Origin: Thermococcus paralvinellae
GTDB taxonomy: Archaea; Methanobacteriota_B; Thermococci; Thermococcales; Thermococcaceae
Reading direction: 5' to 3'
DNA length: 5,180 bases
NCBI GenBank assembly: GCA_015662175.1
Contig: DQUR01000156.1
Location: forward strand, 1 to 5,180
Below are positions 1-5,180 of this stretch, one piece after another (the first letter of the stretch is position 1; the number at the start of each line of letters is the position of its first letter). The notes below the pieces were generated by a model. That model made no database searches. It was not told where the DNA came from and was given only the letters and a program-made list of their open reading frames with translations. The position numbers and the translations under genes were made by a program.

Positions 1-836
1 TAAAGCTCAAGCTTCCCTTCAAGAAGTTCTCTAACATATTTTGGCATCTGAAACAGAGCTTCATGTCTTTCCGGGTCATAGTAGATAAGCTCAAGTCCCT
101 CTGCCCTCTTTAAGTCAACTTTTGTGAAGTCAATGTTCCCTTTAACCCCAACGAGGAAGCTCCATGGTGAAGCGTAGCCAATCACCGGGAAGCTGAAGTA
201 ATGAACTTTGTCAAATACATTCTTCATGGCCTTATGGGCATCCAACAGCTCGTTTGTAAATAGATAAACGCTACCAGCCTGTGTTACAACAATCCCTTGC
301 TCATTAAGTGCATTATATGCAGATCTATAAAATTCTTCACTGAATAACCGCTTTGCCGGTCCAACGGGATCCGTCGAGTCAATAATTATTACATCGAACT
401 TTTCTTTGGTATTTTTCACGTATTCAACCCCATCACCAATTATAATCTCTGCCCTTGGATCATCAAATGCTCCTCTGTCGATGCCAAGATAAATTTTTGA
501 GACCTCAACAACCAATTCATCAATTTCAACCATAACGGCTTTTTCAACTGTTTTATGTTTTAAAACTTCTCTGAGAGTTCCTCCATCCCCACCACCAATG
601 ATAAGAATTCTCTGGGGATGTGGATGAGCTAATAAAGCAGGATGAACCAAAGGTTCGTGATAGCTTTCTTCACCCTGCTCCACCAATTGCACTGTCCCTT
701 CCAAAACAAAAAGCTTTCCAAAACCCTCTGTTCCATAAATTTCAATCCTCTGGTATTTGCTTTGAGTCTCAAATAACTTCTCCTTAATCTTGAATGCAAC
801 CCCATAACCCCTTGGATACCACTCTATGAAATGCAT
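1..836 (-). CDS. speE: Polyamine aminopropyltransferase (spermidine synthase family; probably acts on agmatine)
   Basis: Cytoplasmic enzyme that moves the aminopropyl group of decarboxylated AdoMet onto an amine. The reading frame from the ATG at 836 gives 278 residues before the edge. The last two visible bases are TA, so the stop codon is probably the next codon, and family members of about 280 residues fit this. Seen in the translation: an N-terminal beta domain, the [11 protein letters not shown] segment (residues 59-69), the nucleotide-binding loop GGGDGG (81-86), the acidic VEID (103-106) and the catalytic DSTDP (D153, D156). A ribosome binding site GGGTGA lies six bases further than GA from the ATG (843-848), which supports this start. 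Known for the family: thermococcal homologues prefer agmatine and make N1-aminopropylagmatine. The arginine decarboxylase upstream makes that substrate likely here, but substrate choice cannot be read from motifs alone, and putrescine or cadaverine remain possible. Confidence 0.95.
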   Translation of the reverse strand, partial: MHFIEWYPRGYGVAFKIKEKLFETQSKYQRIEIYGTEGFGKLFVLEGTVQLVEQGEESYHEPLVHPALLAHPHPQRILIIGGGDGGTLREVLKHKTVEKAVMVEIDELVVEVSKIYLGIDRGAFDDPRAEIIIGDGVEYVKNTKEKFDVIIIDSTDPVGPAKRLFSEEFYRSAYNALNEQGIVVTQAGSVYLFTNELLDAHKAMKNVFDKVHYFSFPVIGYASPWSFLVGVKGNIDFTKVDLKRAEGLELIYYDPERHEALFQMPKYVRELLEGKLEL

Positions 837-870
837 AAACTCTCACCCTACAACTTCTTATAGAGATTGG

Positions 871-883
871 TTTTAAACTTTAG
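871..883 (-). promoter_or_regulatory. Archaeal TATA/BRE-like promoter of speE
   Basis: On the minus strand the bases read CTAAAGTTTAAAA, a BRE-like purine stretch followed by an AT-only TATA core. The core centre lies about 40 bases before the speE ATG. Initiation about 25 bases downstream would leave a leader of roughly 15 bases carrying the GGGTGA ribosome binding site at 843-848. This suggests speE is transcribed on its own, apart from pdaD-speH. The assignment rests on pattern and spacing only. Confidence 0.5.
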
Positions 884-906
884 TGAGAGGTTGAGGTTAT
901 AATCCC

Positions 907-1083
907 CTATGTTTGGGAAAGCAATGGTGGACATTTCTCTGCAGAAAAAGCATCAGAAAGCTGCAAAAAGACATTGAGGGGCATTCAAATTTGTCCAACC
1001 ATTAAAAGAACACCAAATATACAGTGGTTCTCCAAATGATAAGCCCAGAAACAGTAGTGATAATAGAAGTAAAAAGGATTTAG
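907..1083 (+). other. Intergenic gap with a possible decayed plus-strand ORF
   Basis: The 243-base gap between speH and speE has no intact gene. One plus-strand frame stays open for 59 codons apart from a single TAA at 1003-1005, and ends in TAG at 1081-1083, four bases inside the end of speH. The first half reads GKQWWTFLCRKSIRKLQKDI; the second half includes YTVVLQMISPETVVIIEVKR, which has the look of ordinary protein. No ribosome binding site or good start codon is visible and I do not recognise a family. It may be the worn tail of a former convergent gene, or chance openness. Confidence 0.15.
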
Positions 1084-1088
1084 TCCTT
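1071..1088 (-). terminator. Possible hairpin and T-tract terminator at the end of speH
   Basis: On the minus strand AAGGA-CTAAA-TCCTT forms a five-base-pair hairpin that includes the speH stop codon, directly followed by more T residues. The stem is weak at growth temperatures typical of these archaea, so the T-tract, which alone can end archaeal transcription, is probably the more important element. Together with the separate speE promoter it suggests that the pdaD-speH transcript ends here. Confidence 0.4.
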
Positions 1089-1454
1089 AAAAAACAACCC
1101 CCTATCAAGCTTAACAATTGTTGGTCTTTTGCACTTAAGTTCTTTGATTATGTATTCACTTGCCTTTATCGGCATTGTGTGGTCACCGCAGGTGTAAACG
1201 TCAACTGCTGCATAGCCATGCTCTGGCCATGTGTGGATTGCGATGTGGCTTTCAGAAACGACAACAACACCAGAAACACCCTGAGGGGAGAACTTATGAA
1301 ACCTTTTATCAATAATTGTAGAATTGGCTATCTCTGCCGCTTTAGTTAAAATCTCCTCTATCCTTTTCATATCGTCCAAAATTTGTGGATCGCAATCGTA
1401 TAAGTCCAGAATAACGTGCATTCCAATTGGAGTGTCCACAGTTACTTGAACCAT
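1080..1454 (-). CDS. speH: S-adenosylmethionine decarboxylase proenzyme (small, pyruvoyl-dependent)
   Basis: Decarboxylates S-adenosylmethionine to give the aminopropyl donor used by SpeE. The 124-residue product has the size of the single-domain prokaryotic class. Numbered from the ATG at 1454, the core reads SESHIAIHTWPEHGYAAVDV (67-86): the proenzyme should cleave itself between Glu68 and Ser69, turning Ser69 into the pyruvoyl cofactor at the N-terminus of the alpha chain. His74 and Cys89 (in YTCGD) match the processing histidine and catalytic cysteine known from the Thermotoga maritima enzyme (Ser63, His68, Cys83), with the same spacing. The start is placed at 1454 rather than at the in-frame GTG at 1463, because GGAGGTGA at 1460-1467 sits five bases before this ATG and overlaps the GTG. 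It follows pdaD by 36 bases, so the two are probably one transcript. Confidence 0.96.
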   Translation of the reverse strand: MVQVTVDTPIGMHVILDLYDCDPQILDDMKRIEEILTKAAEIANSTIIDKRFHKFSPQGVSGVVVVSESHIAIHTWPEHGYAAVDVYTCGDHTMPIKASEYIIKELKCKRPTIVKLDRGLFFKD

Positions 1455-1459
1455 CGCTC

Positions 1460-1467
1460 TCACCTCC
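1460..1467 (-). promoter_or_regulatory. Strong ribosome binding site that sets the speH start
   Basis: GGAGGTGA, an almost perfect match to the 3' end of 16S rRNA, lies five bases upstream of the ATG at 1454. The alternative GTG at 1461-1463 lies inside this motif, so it cannot be the main start. The purine-rich run continues upstream through 1487. Confidence 0.8.
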
Positions 1468-1490
1468 CTCCATTCCCTTTCCCTCCAAGA

Positions 1491-1964
1491 TTAGTATGGG
1501 AACATTACCACGGCAGCAACCACAGCAGCAGGTTTATTTTTCACGGTTATCTCATCAGCAACGACTCTAAACTCTTTAAGTTTCCAGCCTCTAACTCTAA
1601 AGCCTTCCTCGACCATCCTCCTTACCATCTCTGTGGCCTCTTCTTTGGTGCAGTAGCCTGAATACTCATAAATCAATCCCCCTTCGTTGCCTTCACTTAT
1701 CCCAACACCCAGAGCAGCACTTATTGTTGTGCCAGGCTCATCGCTCTCGATGTGCGCATAAACTGTTGGTAGGAGCATTCCAATTGGGACCTCCGGAACC
1801 TTTTCAATCCATTCTATATGCGATGGAATGACGCTGCTAAGCTTTACAAGGTTGACATTTCCTATTCCCATCTTGAGTAGAGCATTGTCAAAAGCATTTA
1901 ACTTAGTCCCACCTTCAGCGCTTGCGGCGAGCATAATTGCTTTTTTTGGAGTTATCCAGCTCAT
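1491..1964 (-). CDS. pdaD: Pyruvoyl-dependent arginine decarboxylase proenzyme
   Basis: Converts arginine to agmatine, the first step of archaeal polyamine synthesis; agmatine is also the precursor for the agmatidine base of archaeal tRNA-Ile2. The 157-residue product matches the Methanocaldococcus jannaschii PvlArgDC family. In VKLSSVIPSHIEW the pair Ser43-Ser44 (start of that stretch at Val40) corresponds to the known self-cleavage site Ser52-Ser53, with Ser44 becoming the pyruvoyl group. Glu100 in LIYEYSG sits at the same nine-residue offset as the catalytic Glu109 of the M. jannaschii enzyme. The AALGVGIS segment (83-90) and the C-terminal AAVVAAVVMFPY strand are also typical. The ATG at 1964 is preceded by GGGGGT at 1973-1978, a suitably spaced ribosome binding site. 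It is first in a likely operon with speH. Confidence 0.96.
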   Translation of the reverse strand: MSWITPKKAIMLAASAEGGTKLNAFDNALLKMGIGNVNLVKLSSVIPSHIEWIEKVPEVPIGMLLPTVYAHIESDEPGTTISAALGVGISEGNEGGLIYEYSGYCTKEEATEMVRRMVEEGFRVRGWKLKEFRVVADEITVKNKPAAVVAAVVMFPY

Positions 1965-1997
1965 CTCCCTTTACCCCCAATTTTGACTGTTACCAAC

Positions 1998-2010
1998 AAT
2001 TTAATTTCGA
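1998..2010 (-). promoter_or_regulatory. Likely TATA/BRE promoter of pdaD-speH
   Basis: On the minus strand TCGAAATTAAATT resembles BRE plus TATA. Its core is about 39 bases before the pdaD ATG, the same geometry as at speE. Another AT-rich candidate lies slightly upstream (about 2011-2024), so the exact element is uncertain. A short leader with GGGGGT (1973-1978) would follow. Confidence 0.4.
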
Positions 2011-2066
2011 TTTTAATAAAAATTATTGCAAAATTTTGAGTTCAATTAATCCCTACTCGCCAGTTT

Positions 2067-2075
2067 GCTTATAAG
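2067..2075 (+). promoter_or_regulatory. Isolated TATA-like element, plus strand
   Basis: GCTTATAAG is a good TATA-like sequence in the gap between pdaD and the antiporter. Its core TTATAA is self-complementary, so it could face either way. In plus orientation, initiation about 25 bases downstream would fall close to the ATG of the small ORF at 2102. No other gene obviously needs it, except as a distant pdaD promoter. Confidence 0.25.
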
Positions 2076-2101
2076 TCTTTCGCTTTCAGTCTAAATTTGA
2101 A

Positions 2102-2173
2102 ATGGTCAATAAATATCTCATCGCTCCAGGAATAACCTGGAATAAATCGATTAAAACAAAAACAAACTCCTAA
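2102..2173 (+). CDS. Possible 23-residue small protein or transcript (unproven)
   Basis: An ATG-to-TAA frame of 23 codons begins MVNKYLIAPGITWN and ends in a lysine/threonine-rich tail. It would be nearly leaderless relative to the TATA-like element at 2067-2075, and no ribosome binding site is visible. It ends 14 bases before the converging stop of the antiporter, over a shared A/T-rich hairpin (2172-2184) that could end transcription from either side. I do not recognise a family. The same stretch could be a small RNA, and chance openness is the main alternative given the length. Confidence 0.18.
   Translation: MVNKYLIAPGITWNKSIKTKTNS
2125..2141. repeat. Perfect short inverted repeat (6-bp arms)
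   Basis: TCCAGG and CCTGGA flank a five-base AATAA spacer. It is a GC-rich hairpin in very AT-rich DNA, and lies inside the small plus-strand frame. It may be a factor-binding site or RNA hairpin in the 3' region of the antiporter transcript. No known operator is recognised. Confidence 0.4.
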
Positions 2174-2184
2174 AAACAGTTTTT
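2150..2184 (-). terminator. T-rich terminator region after the antiporter gene
   Basis: Downstream of the antiporter stop the minus strand has three T-runs within 35 bases, beginning with the AAAAA-CTG-TTTTT hairpin at 2172-2184 and continuing through TTTGTTTTTGTTTT. Runs of T are the known intrinsic termination signal of archaeal RNA polymerase. The hairpin also gives a T5 run on the plus strand, so it may act in both directions. Confidence 0.45.
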
Positions 2185-2187
2185 GCC

Positions 2188-3339
2188 CTATGTTCCTTTA
2201 TTGCTGATGTGAGATACAATCCTACCAATCGTTGCTGAAACAAAGATTCCCATGATACTTGCAAGGGATGCCAGTGCATACATGTGCCGGCTTAAAACCC
2301 CATAGGTGTATCCAATCTCGCCAACTAAAAGGCCCAGAACCCCAAAACTCGCTATCCCTGCTCCTCTGACCAGGGAGGTTTTTAGGTTATCCTCCCATAG
2401 AAGGACTGTTGTAAGGAGAACCCTAACCAAGTAAATCACCACGAAAAAATAAATAACTTCCAGAGAAAATTCAGTCTCAAAATTTATGCCCCTCCATGCA
2501 AAGAAGATTGGAGCAAAAATTCCATAAGGTAACACCGGAGATTATAGTGTGTAATCTTTCGTATTGCTTTGTACCGACCAGGTCGCTGTGAATTACTAAT
2601 CCCACTAAAAATGCCCCAATGCTGAAGTGGAGACCAATCTGCTCACTTATCAAAGCTAGAGACGTTGCAAGAATCATAACCACACCAAACACCGCCTCAT
2701 CACTTTTTAGCTTTCTTAGGGCTCTCATAATCCAGACTTTGTGCTGAATTCCAGTAAAATAGTTTAATCCAAGCACCGTGCCCAGGAACACAATGTCCTT
2801 AACAAGCTCTAAAAAGAGCTCCGTGCAACTTAAATGATGAAGCTCAAAATTTATCAGCAAATAGAGAATTACCAAACTTCCAACTTCACTGATAACCGCA
2901 TATGAAAGGGCTACATGAAGGAGTTCCTGACCAAAAAATCTGGTAAATCGGACAACAATTGGGGCTGAGGCAACCGCCAGTATTGATGCCACTATTAGTA
3001 GGTTGTCCGTTGAAATTGTATAGCCCGTAAAAGGGAGCGTTAAAAAGAGCATTGCAACATATGTGACAATGTATATTGGTATGCTCCTCTTTCCTCCGAG
3101 GTGGATTTCCTCAGGAGTTAGCTCGAGACCGGCGTAAATCATTAAGAAAAAATTCCAAGCTCAGCTAACAGGCTCATGTCCTCTCTTGGAAGGTCTGTTA
3201 GAATTACACCGAGGGAAAGACCGGCACTTATCTCGCCGAGAAATCCGGGGTAGCCTAGTCGTTCAAATATCTCTGCTAAAATTCTCACCACCGCAATGAT
3301 GACAAAAACGTAGCCTATAACGTCCACATGAATCCCCAT
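2188..3339 (-). pseudogene. CPA2-family cation:proton antiporter, broken by two frameshifts
   Basis: Inner-membrane exchanger of the KefB/NapA (CPA2) type, moving Na+ or K+ against H+. Three overlapping frames together encode one protein of about 383 residues, the normal size for the membrane domain alone; no RCK/TrkA-N domain follows. Seen: LGYPGFLGEISAGLSLG (28-44), LMIYAGLEL (66-74), a SAPIVVRF segment like the family's TM4 unwound region, ISEVGSLVIL at the ion-site position, and IGAFLVGLVI late on. Frame is lost at a T6 run (3147-3152; one more T restores ELGIFFLMIYAGLEL) and again at 2526-2527 (one T too many; removing it joins SGVT to YGIFAPIFF). The two shifts cancel in length but leave about 205 codons out of frame. 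The start at 3339 begins MGIHVDVIGYVF; the frame stays open to 3423 but that extension is not family-like. Disruption may be real, or a sequencing error. Confidence 0.8.
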
Positions 3340-3354
3340 TTGGTTATGTAGGGT

Positions 3355-3368
3355 GTTATTAAAAATTT
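3355..3368 (-). promoter_or_regulatory. Possible TATA element of the antiporter gene
   Basis: On the minus strand AAATTTTTAATAAC lies about 20-25 bases before the ATG at 3339, so the transcript would be almost leaderless, and no ribosome binding site precedes that ATG. A GTG four codons further in (codon 5) is an alternative start. The element sits just inside the left arm of the inverted repeat at 3384-3396. Confidence 0.3.
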
Positions 3369-3383
3369 TTCGGGAGCTTTTCA

Positions 3384-3471
3384 GGGACGTGTCCACATTA
3401 GGATTTAGCTGTAGGTCAGCCAATCAGTCGAACCAGTGTTAGCCTACCAGGGTGTTAAGTGGACACGTTCC
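3384..3471. repeat. Long inverted repeat in the divergent control region
   Basis: The left arm GGGACGTGTCCAC (3384-3396) matches the reverse complement of the right arm GTGGACACGTTCC (3459-3471) at 12 of 13 positions. Weaker complementarity continues inward, with GTAGG at 3411-3415 facing CCTAC at 3443-3447. Arm centres are about 75 bases apart, near seven helical turns. The arms stand between two outward-facing promoters. They may be paired operator sites, a stem-forming RNA, or the ends of a tiny mobile-element remnant; no target-site duplication is visible at the edges. Confidence 0.6.
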
Positions 3472-3503
3472 GTGGGGATTTTAACATTTCGAACATTGAT
3501 TCG

Positions 3504-3516
3504 CAAAGTTTATTAT
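3504..3516 (+). promoter_or_regulatory. Likely TATA/BRE promoter of the AbrB-ACT gene
   Basis: CAAAGTTTATTAT combines a BRE-like CAAAG with a TATA-like TTTATTAT. The core centre is about 33 bases before the ATG at 3546, leaving a leader of only around eight bases. Just upstream, TTTCGAA (3487-3493) and TTCGCAAA (3500-3507) form an imperfect inverted repeat abutting the TATA element, a possible repressor site. Confidence 0.4.
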
Positions 3517-3545
3517 TAAGGAATACCAATCAACTTCGATGTACC

Positions 3546-3953
3546 ATGAGGCACTACGAAATTGTAAAGATAAAGGAAAACGGAAAAATTGAAATTCCTC
3601 TCGAATTTGCATATGAGATAGGATTGGTCAAGGATTCTTACTTTTTGATTGAAATTGACACGGATTTGAAGGAAATGCACCTGGAGAGGGTAGCCCTTCC
3701 AGGCAAAAAACTCGTTGAGATTGAGCTGATAGTTGAAGACAAACCAGGAGTTCTCGCAAAGATTAGTGGAACACTGGGACGAAATAATGTGAATATTTTA
3801 TTCAGCGAGACCGAAGAGCTCGAAAACATTGGACTTGCTGCAATTGTGGCTGTCGTTGATGTAAGCGAAATGAAAATTAGCCTTGAAGAATTAAAAAAAG
3901 AGTTGAGTAAAGTAGAAGAGGTTAGGGAGATCACTTTAAAAGCCCTGGAGTAA
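3546..3953 (+). CDS. Small AbrB-like plus ACT domain protein, probable ligand-responsive regulator
   Basis: The 135-residue soluble protein has two parts. Residues 4-50 (IVKIKENGKIEIPLEFAYEI, then a GLVKDSYFLIEID strand and LERVAL) have the beta-strand and helix pattern of an AbrB/MazE-like swapped-hairpin domain, which usually binds DNA as a dimer. Residues 56-131 form an ACT domain: strand LVEIELIVE, the ligand-loop motif DKPGVLAKISGTLG (65-78), NNVNI, and a second strand AAIVAVVDV. ACT domains commonly bind amino acids at subunit interfaces. The role as an amino-acid-sensing transcription factor is inference; it could also be a regulatory subunit with no DNA contact. The frame is open from 3459, but the 29 extra residues lie across the inverted repeat and are not protein-like, and the promoter sits within them, so the ATG at 3546 is chosen. 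The gene is divergent from the antiporter and overlaps the next gene tail to tail. Confidence 0.8.
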   Translation: MRHYEIVKIKENGKIEIPLEFAYEIGLVKDSYFLIEIDTDLKEMHLERVALPGKKLVEIELIVEDKPGVLAKISGTLGRNNVNILFSETEELENIGLAAIVAVVDVSEMKISLEELKKELSKVEEVREITLKALE

Positions 3954-5180
3954 CAGAATCAGCAAAACCAGCGAAAAGACAACCATGTATGCATTTACCT
4001 CTCTTCCTGCCTCTTCCATGCTTTCTCCAAAATGCGTTTTTAGAGTTATATTGAAAAATCCGACTTTCTGCAGTAGCCAAAAAGTCAGGATTGCAATTAA
4101 AATTACCAATAAATCCTTATATGAGATTGCCAAACCAAAATACACTCCAAAGGCCAAGGTTAATATCGCAATGATAAATGAAAGCACCCGCTGTGTTAAA
4201 TTACTTTTAACCGCTTTTTCTGGCTTCATTAGATAATAATTTAGCTTGGTAAATGATACAAGCGTTCCAATTCCAGCTATGTAAAACAGATACAACTGAA
4301 TCCCACTGAGATTGGATAAAAGGAGCTTCTTTCCAAAAGCCCCTACAAAGGGAGATATCCCACCAATTGCAAGGCTAAGCATTACTATACTCATAATCAA
4401 AATTTTATCGTGTCTATATGTGAGCCTTTCTAAGTCTTTTGTTTTTTGAGCGTTTATCAATGTCCCAACACTTAAAAAGAGTCCACCTTTAAAGAGAGTG
4501 TGGGCAAAGGCATAATAAATTGCTCCAAGAGGATTTGATGTCGCTATACCCAAAAACACATAGCCCATTTGGGAAACTGTATGATATGCTAATAGGCGCT
4601 TTGCATTCTTCTGGAGAATAGCAAAAATAACCCCAATCATCATTGATGAGAACGCTATAAGTGTGAGTAGGTTTAAGAGGGACTTTTCAATCGGCAAGGC
4701 AAAATACAGAAGCAACATCCCATAGATCGGAGCTTTAACAACAATTCCAGAGAGTAGGGCACTTATCGGATTTGGGGCCTTTGAGTGGGCATCTGGCAGC
4801 CAGAAGTGAAGTGGAAAAATTCCGGCCTTTAAAATTAAAGCAGAGAAAGCAACTGCCAGAGCAACATTAATCTCCCTCGAAACTATAGCGTTGCTCTTTA
4901 TTAGCTCAACATTCAGATAACCGGTTTTTAAATAAATTATGCCAATTGCAAAGATGAAAAGGTAGGATGCCACAAGGGAAAATAGCAGATATTTATATGC
5001 CGCTTTTTTTGCTCCTTTTTCATCTGATAGGGCTACCAAAGCAAAAGAAGACACTGAGGCAATTTCCATATAAATGTAATAGTTAAACAAATCCCTGCTG
5101 ATAAAAGCCCCAAGCAACCCGGCGTGCATTAAAAGTAAAAGCGCATAAATCTTCCCATGCTTTGCACGTTGTTTGAAGTA
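3936..5180 (-). CDS. MrpD/NuoN/HyfB-type proton-translocating antiporter subunit, N-terminus off the edge
   Basis: Polytopic membrane protein of the family shared by Mrp Na+/H+ antiporters, complex I and membrane-bound hydrogenases. Visible are 414 residues; the frame is open through the right edge, so the first transmembrane helices are missing. Numbered from the Met at 5129: RDLFNYYIYMEI (12-23) carries Glu22, matching the essential glutamate of MrpD; LKAGIFPLHFWLPDAHSKAP (100-119) is the family signature; VKAPIYG (131-137) and AHTLFKGGLF (209-218) carry the buried Lys132 and Lys214 of the proton path; GKK (266-268) matches the lysine in the later half-channel. All key charged residues are present, so the protein looks functional. 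Whether it serves an Mrp antiporter, a hydrogenase or another respiratory complex depends on genes beyond the window. Its last 18 bases overlap the end of the convergent AbrB-ACT gene. Confidence 0.9.
   Translation of the reverse strand, partial: YFKQRAKHGKIYALLLLMHAGLLGAFISRDLFNYYIYMEIASVSSFALVALSDEKGAKKAAYKYLLFSLVASYLFIFAIGIIYLKTGYLNVELIKSNAIVSREINVALAVAFSALILKAGIFPLHFWLPDAHSKAPNPISALLSGIVVKAPIYGMLLLYFALPIEKSLLNLLTLIAFSSMMIGVIFAILQKNAKRLLAYHTVSQMGYVFLGIATSNPLGAIYYAFAHTLFKGGLFLSVGTLINAQKTKDLERLTYRHDKILIMSIVMLSLAIGGISPFVGAFGKKLLLSNLSGIQLYLFYIAGIGTLVSFTKLNYYLMKPEKAVKSNLTQRVLSFIIAILTLAFGVYFGLAISYKDLLVILIAILTFWLLQKVGFFNITLKTHFGESMEEAGREVNAYMVVFSLVLLILLLQGF

Noticed and set aside
1054..1063. GTGATA, half of the TATCAC-N5-GTGATA glycolytic motif of Thermococcales
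   Set aside because: The required TATCAC partner is not present at the right spacing, and the site is not in a promoter.
1416..1661. 81-codon plus-strand open frame opposite speH and pdaD
   Set aside because: It is antisense to two confidently identified genes and has no recognisable family features or ribosome binding site.
1989..1997. GTTACCAAC, a match to the GTTn3AAC half-site of the sulfur regulator SurR, in the pdaD promoter
   Set aside because: The full site needs a further GTT five bases on, which is absent on both strands. A six-fixed-base palindrome is expected about once by chance in a window this size.
2083..2125. Minus-strand box C/D sRNA candidate: GCGATGA followed by CTGA
   Set aside because: Box C deviates from consensus, no convincing D' and C' boxes lie between, and the flanks do not form the terminal stem.
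3340..3423. In-frame 28-residue N-terminal extension of the antiporter
   Set aside because: It is hydrophilic, overlaps the TATA-like element and the left repeat arm, and precedes the point where family-like sequence begins.
3459..3545. In-frame 29-residue N-terminal extension of the AbrB-ACT protein
   Set aside because: It runs through the inverted-repeat arm and the likely promoter and lacks a ribosome binding site; the family-like sequence begins at the ATG at 3546.
3638..3934. 98-codon minus-strand frame opposite the AbrB-ACT gene, and the 83-codon plus-strand frame at 3985-4236
   Set aside because: Both are serine- or lysine-rich shadows of genes with clear domain content on the other strand.

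Overview
The window looks like chromosomal DNA from a hyperthermophilic archaeon of the order Thermococcales (Pyrococcus, Thermococcus or Palaeococcus type). The evidence is a pyruvoyl-dependent arginine decarboxylase beside an archaeal/bacterial-type small AdoMet decarboxylase and an aminopropyltransferase, AT-rich intergenic DNA with archaeal TATA/BRE-like elements, strong GGAGGTGA-type ribosome binding sites, and a proton-pumping-type antiporter subunit. The order-level assignment comes from recognising the proteins, not from a database search.

Left part (1-1964, all minus strand): a polyamine cluster. In transcription order it reads pdaD (arginine to agmatine), speH (AdoMet to decarboxylated AdoMet) and, after a 243-base gap with its own promoter, speE (aminopropyl transfer to agmatine or a related amine). 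The gene order follows the pathway order. Only the ureohydrolase that would finish spermidine is missing from the window. Both decarboxylases are self-cleaving pyruvoyl enzymes, and their Glu-Ser and Ser-Ser cleavage sites are intact.

Middle (1965-3545): a 223-base intergenic region holds the pdaD promoter, a possible plus-strand mini-gene and a T-rich terminator. Next comes a minus-strand CPA2 (KefB/NapA-like) cation:proton antiporter gene broken by two single-base frameshifts (near 3147-3152 and 2526-2527), which I call a pseudogene or a sequence-error candidate. Its upstream region is shared with a divergent plus-strand gene and contains a striking inverted repeat (3384-3396 / 3459-3471) lying between the two promoters.

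Right part (3546-5180): a 135-residue plus-strand protein combines an AbrB-like N-terminal segment with an ACT domain, so it is a likely small-molecule-sensing regulator. It runs convergently into, and overlaps by 18 bases, an MrpD/NuoN/HyfB-type membrane subunit whose N-terminus lies beyond the right edge.

No rRNA, tRNA, CRISPR or intact insertion sequence was seen. The least explained parts are the inverted-repeat divergent control region with its AbrB-ACT neighbour, the doubly frameshifted antiporter, and two short open stretches in the intergenic gaps.
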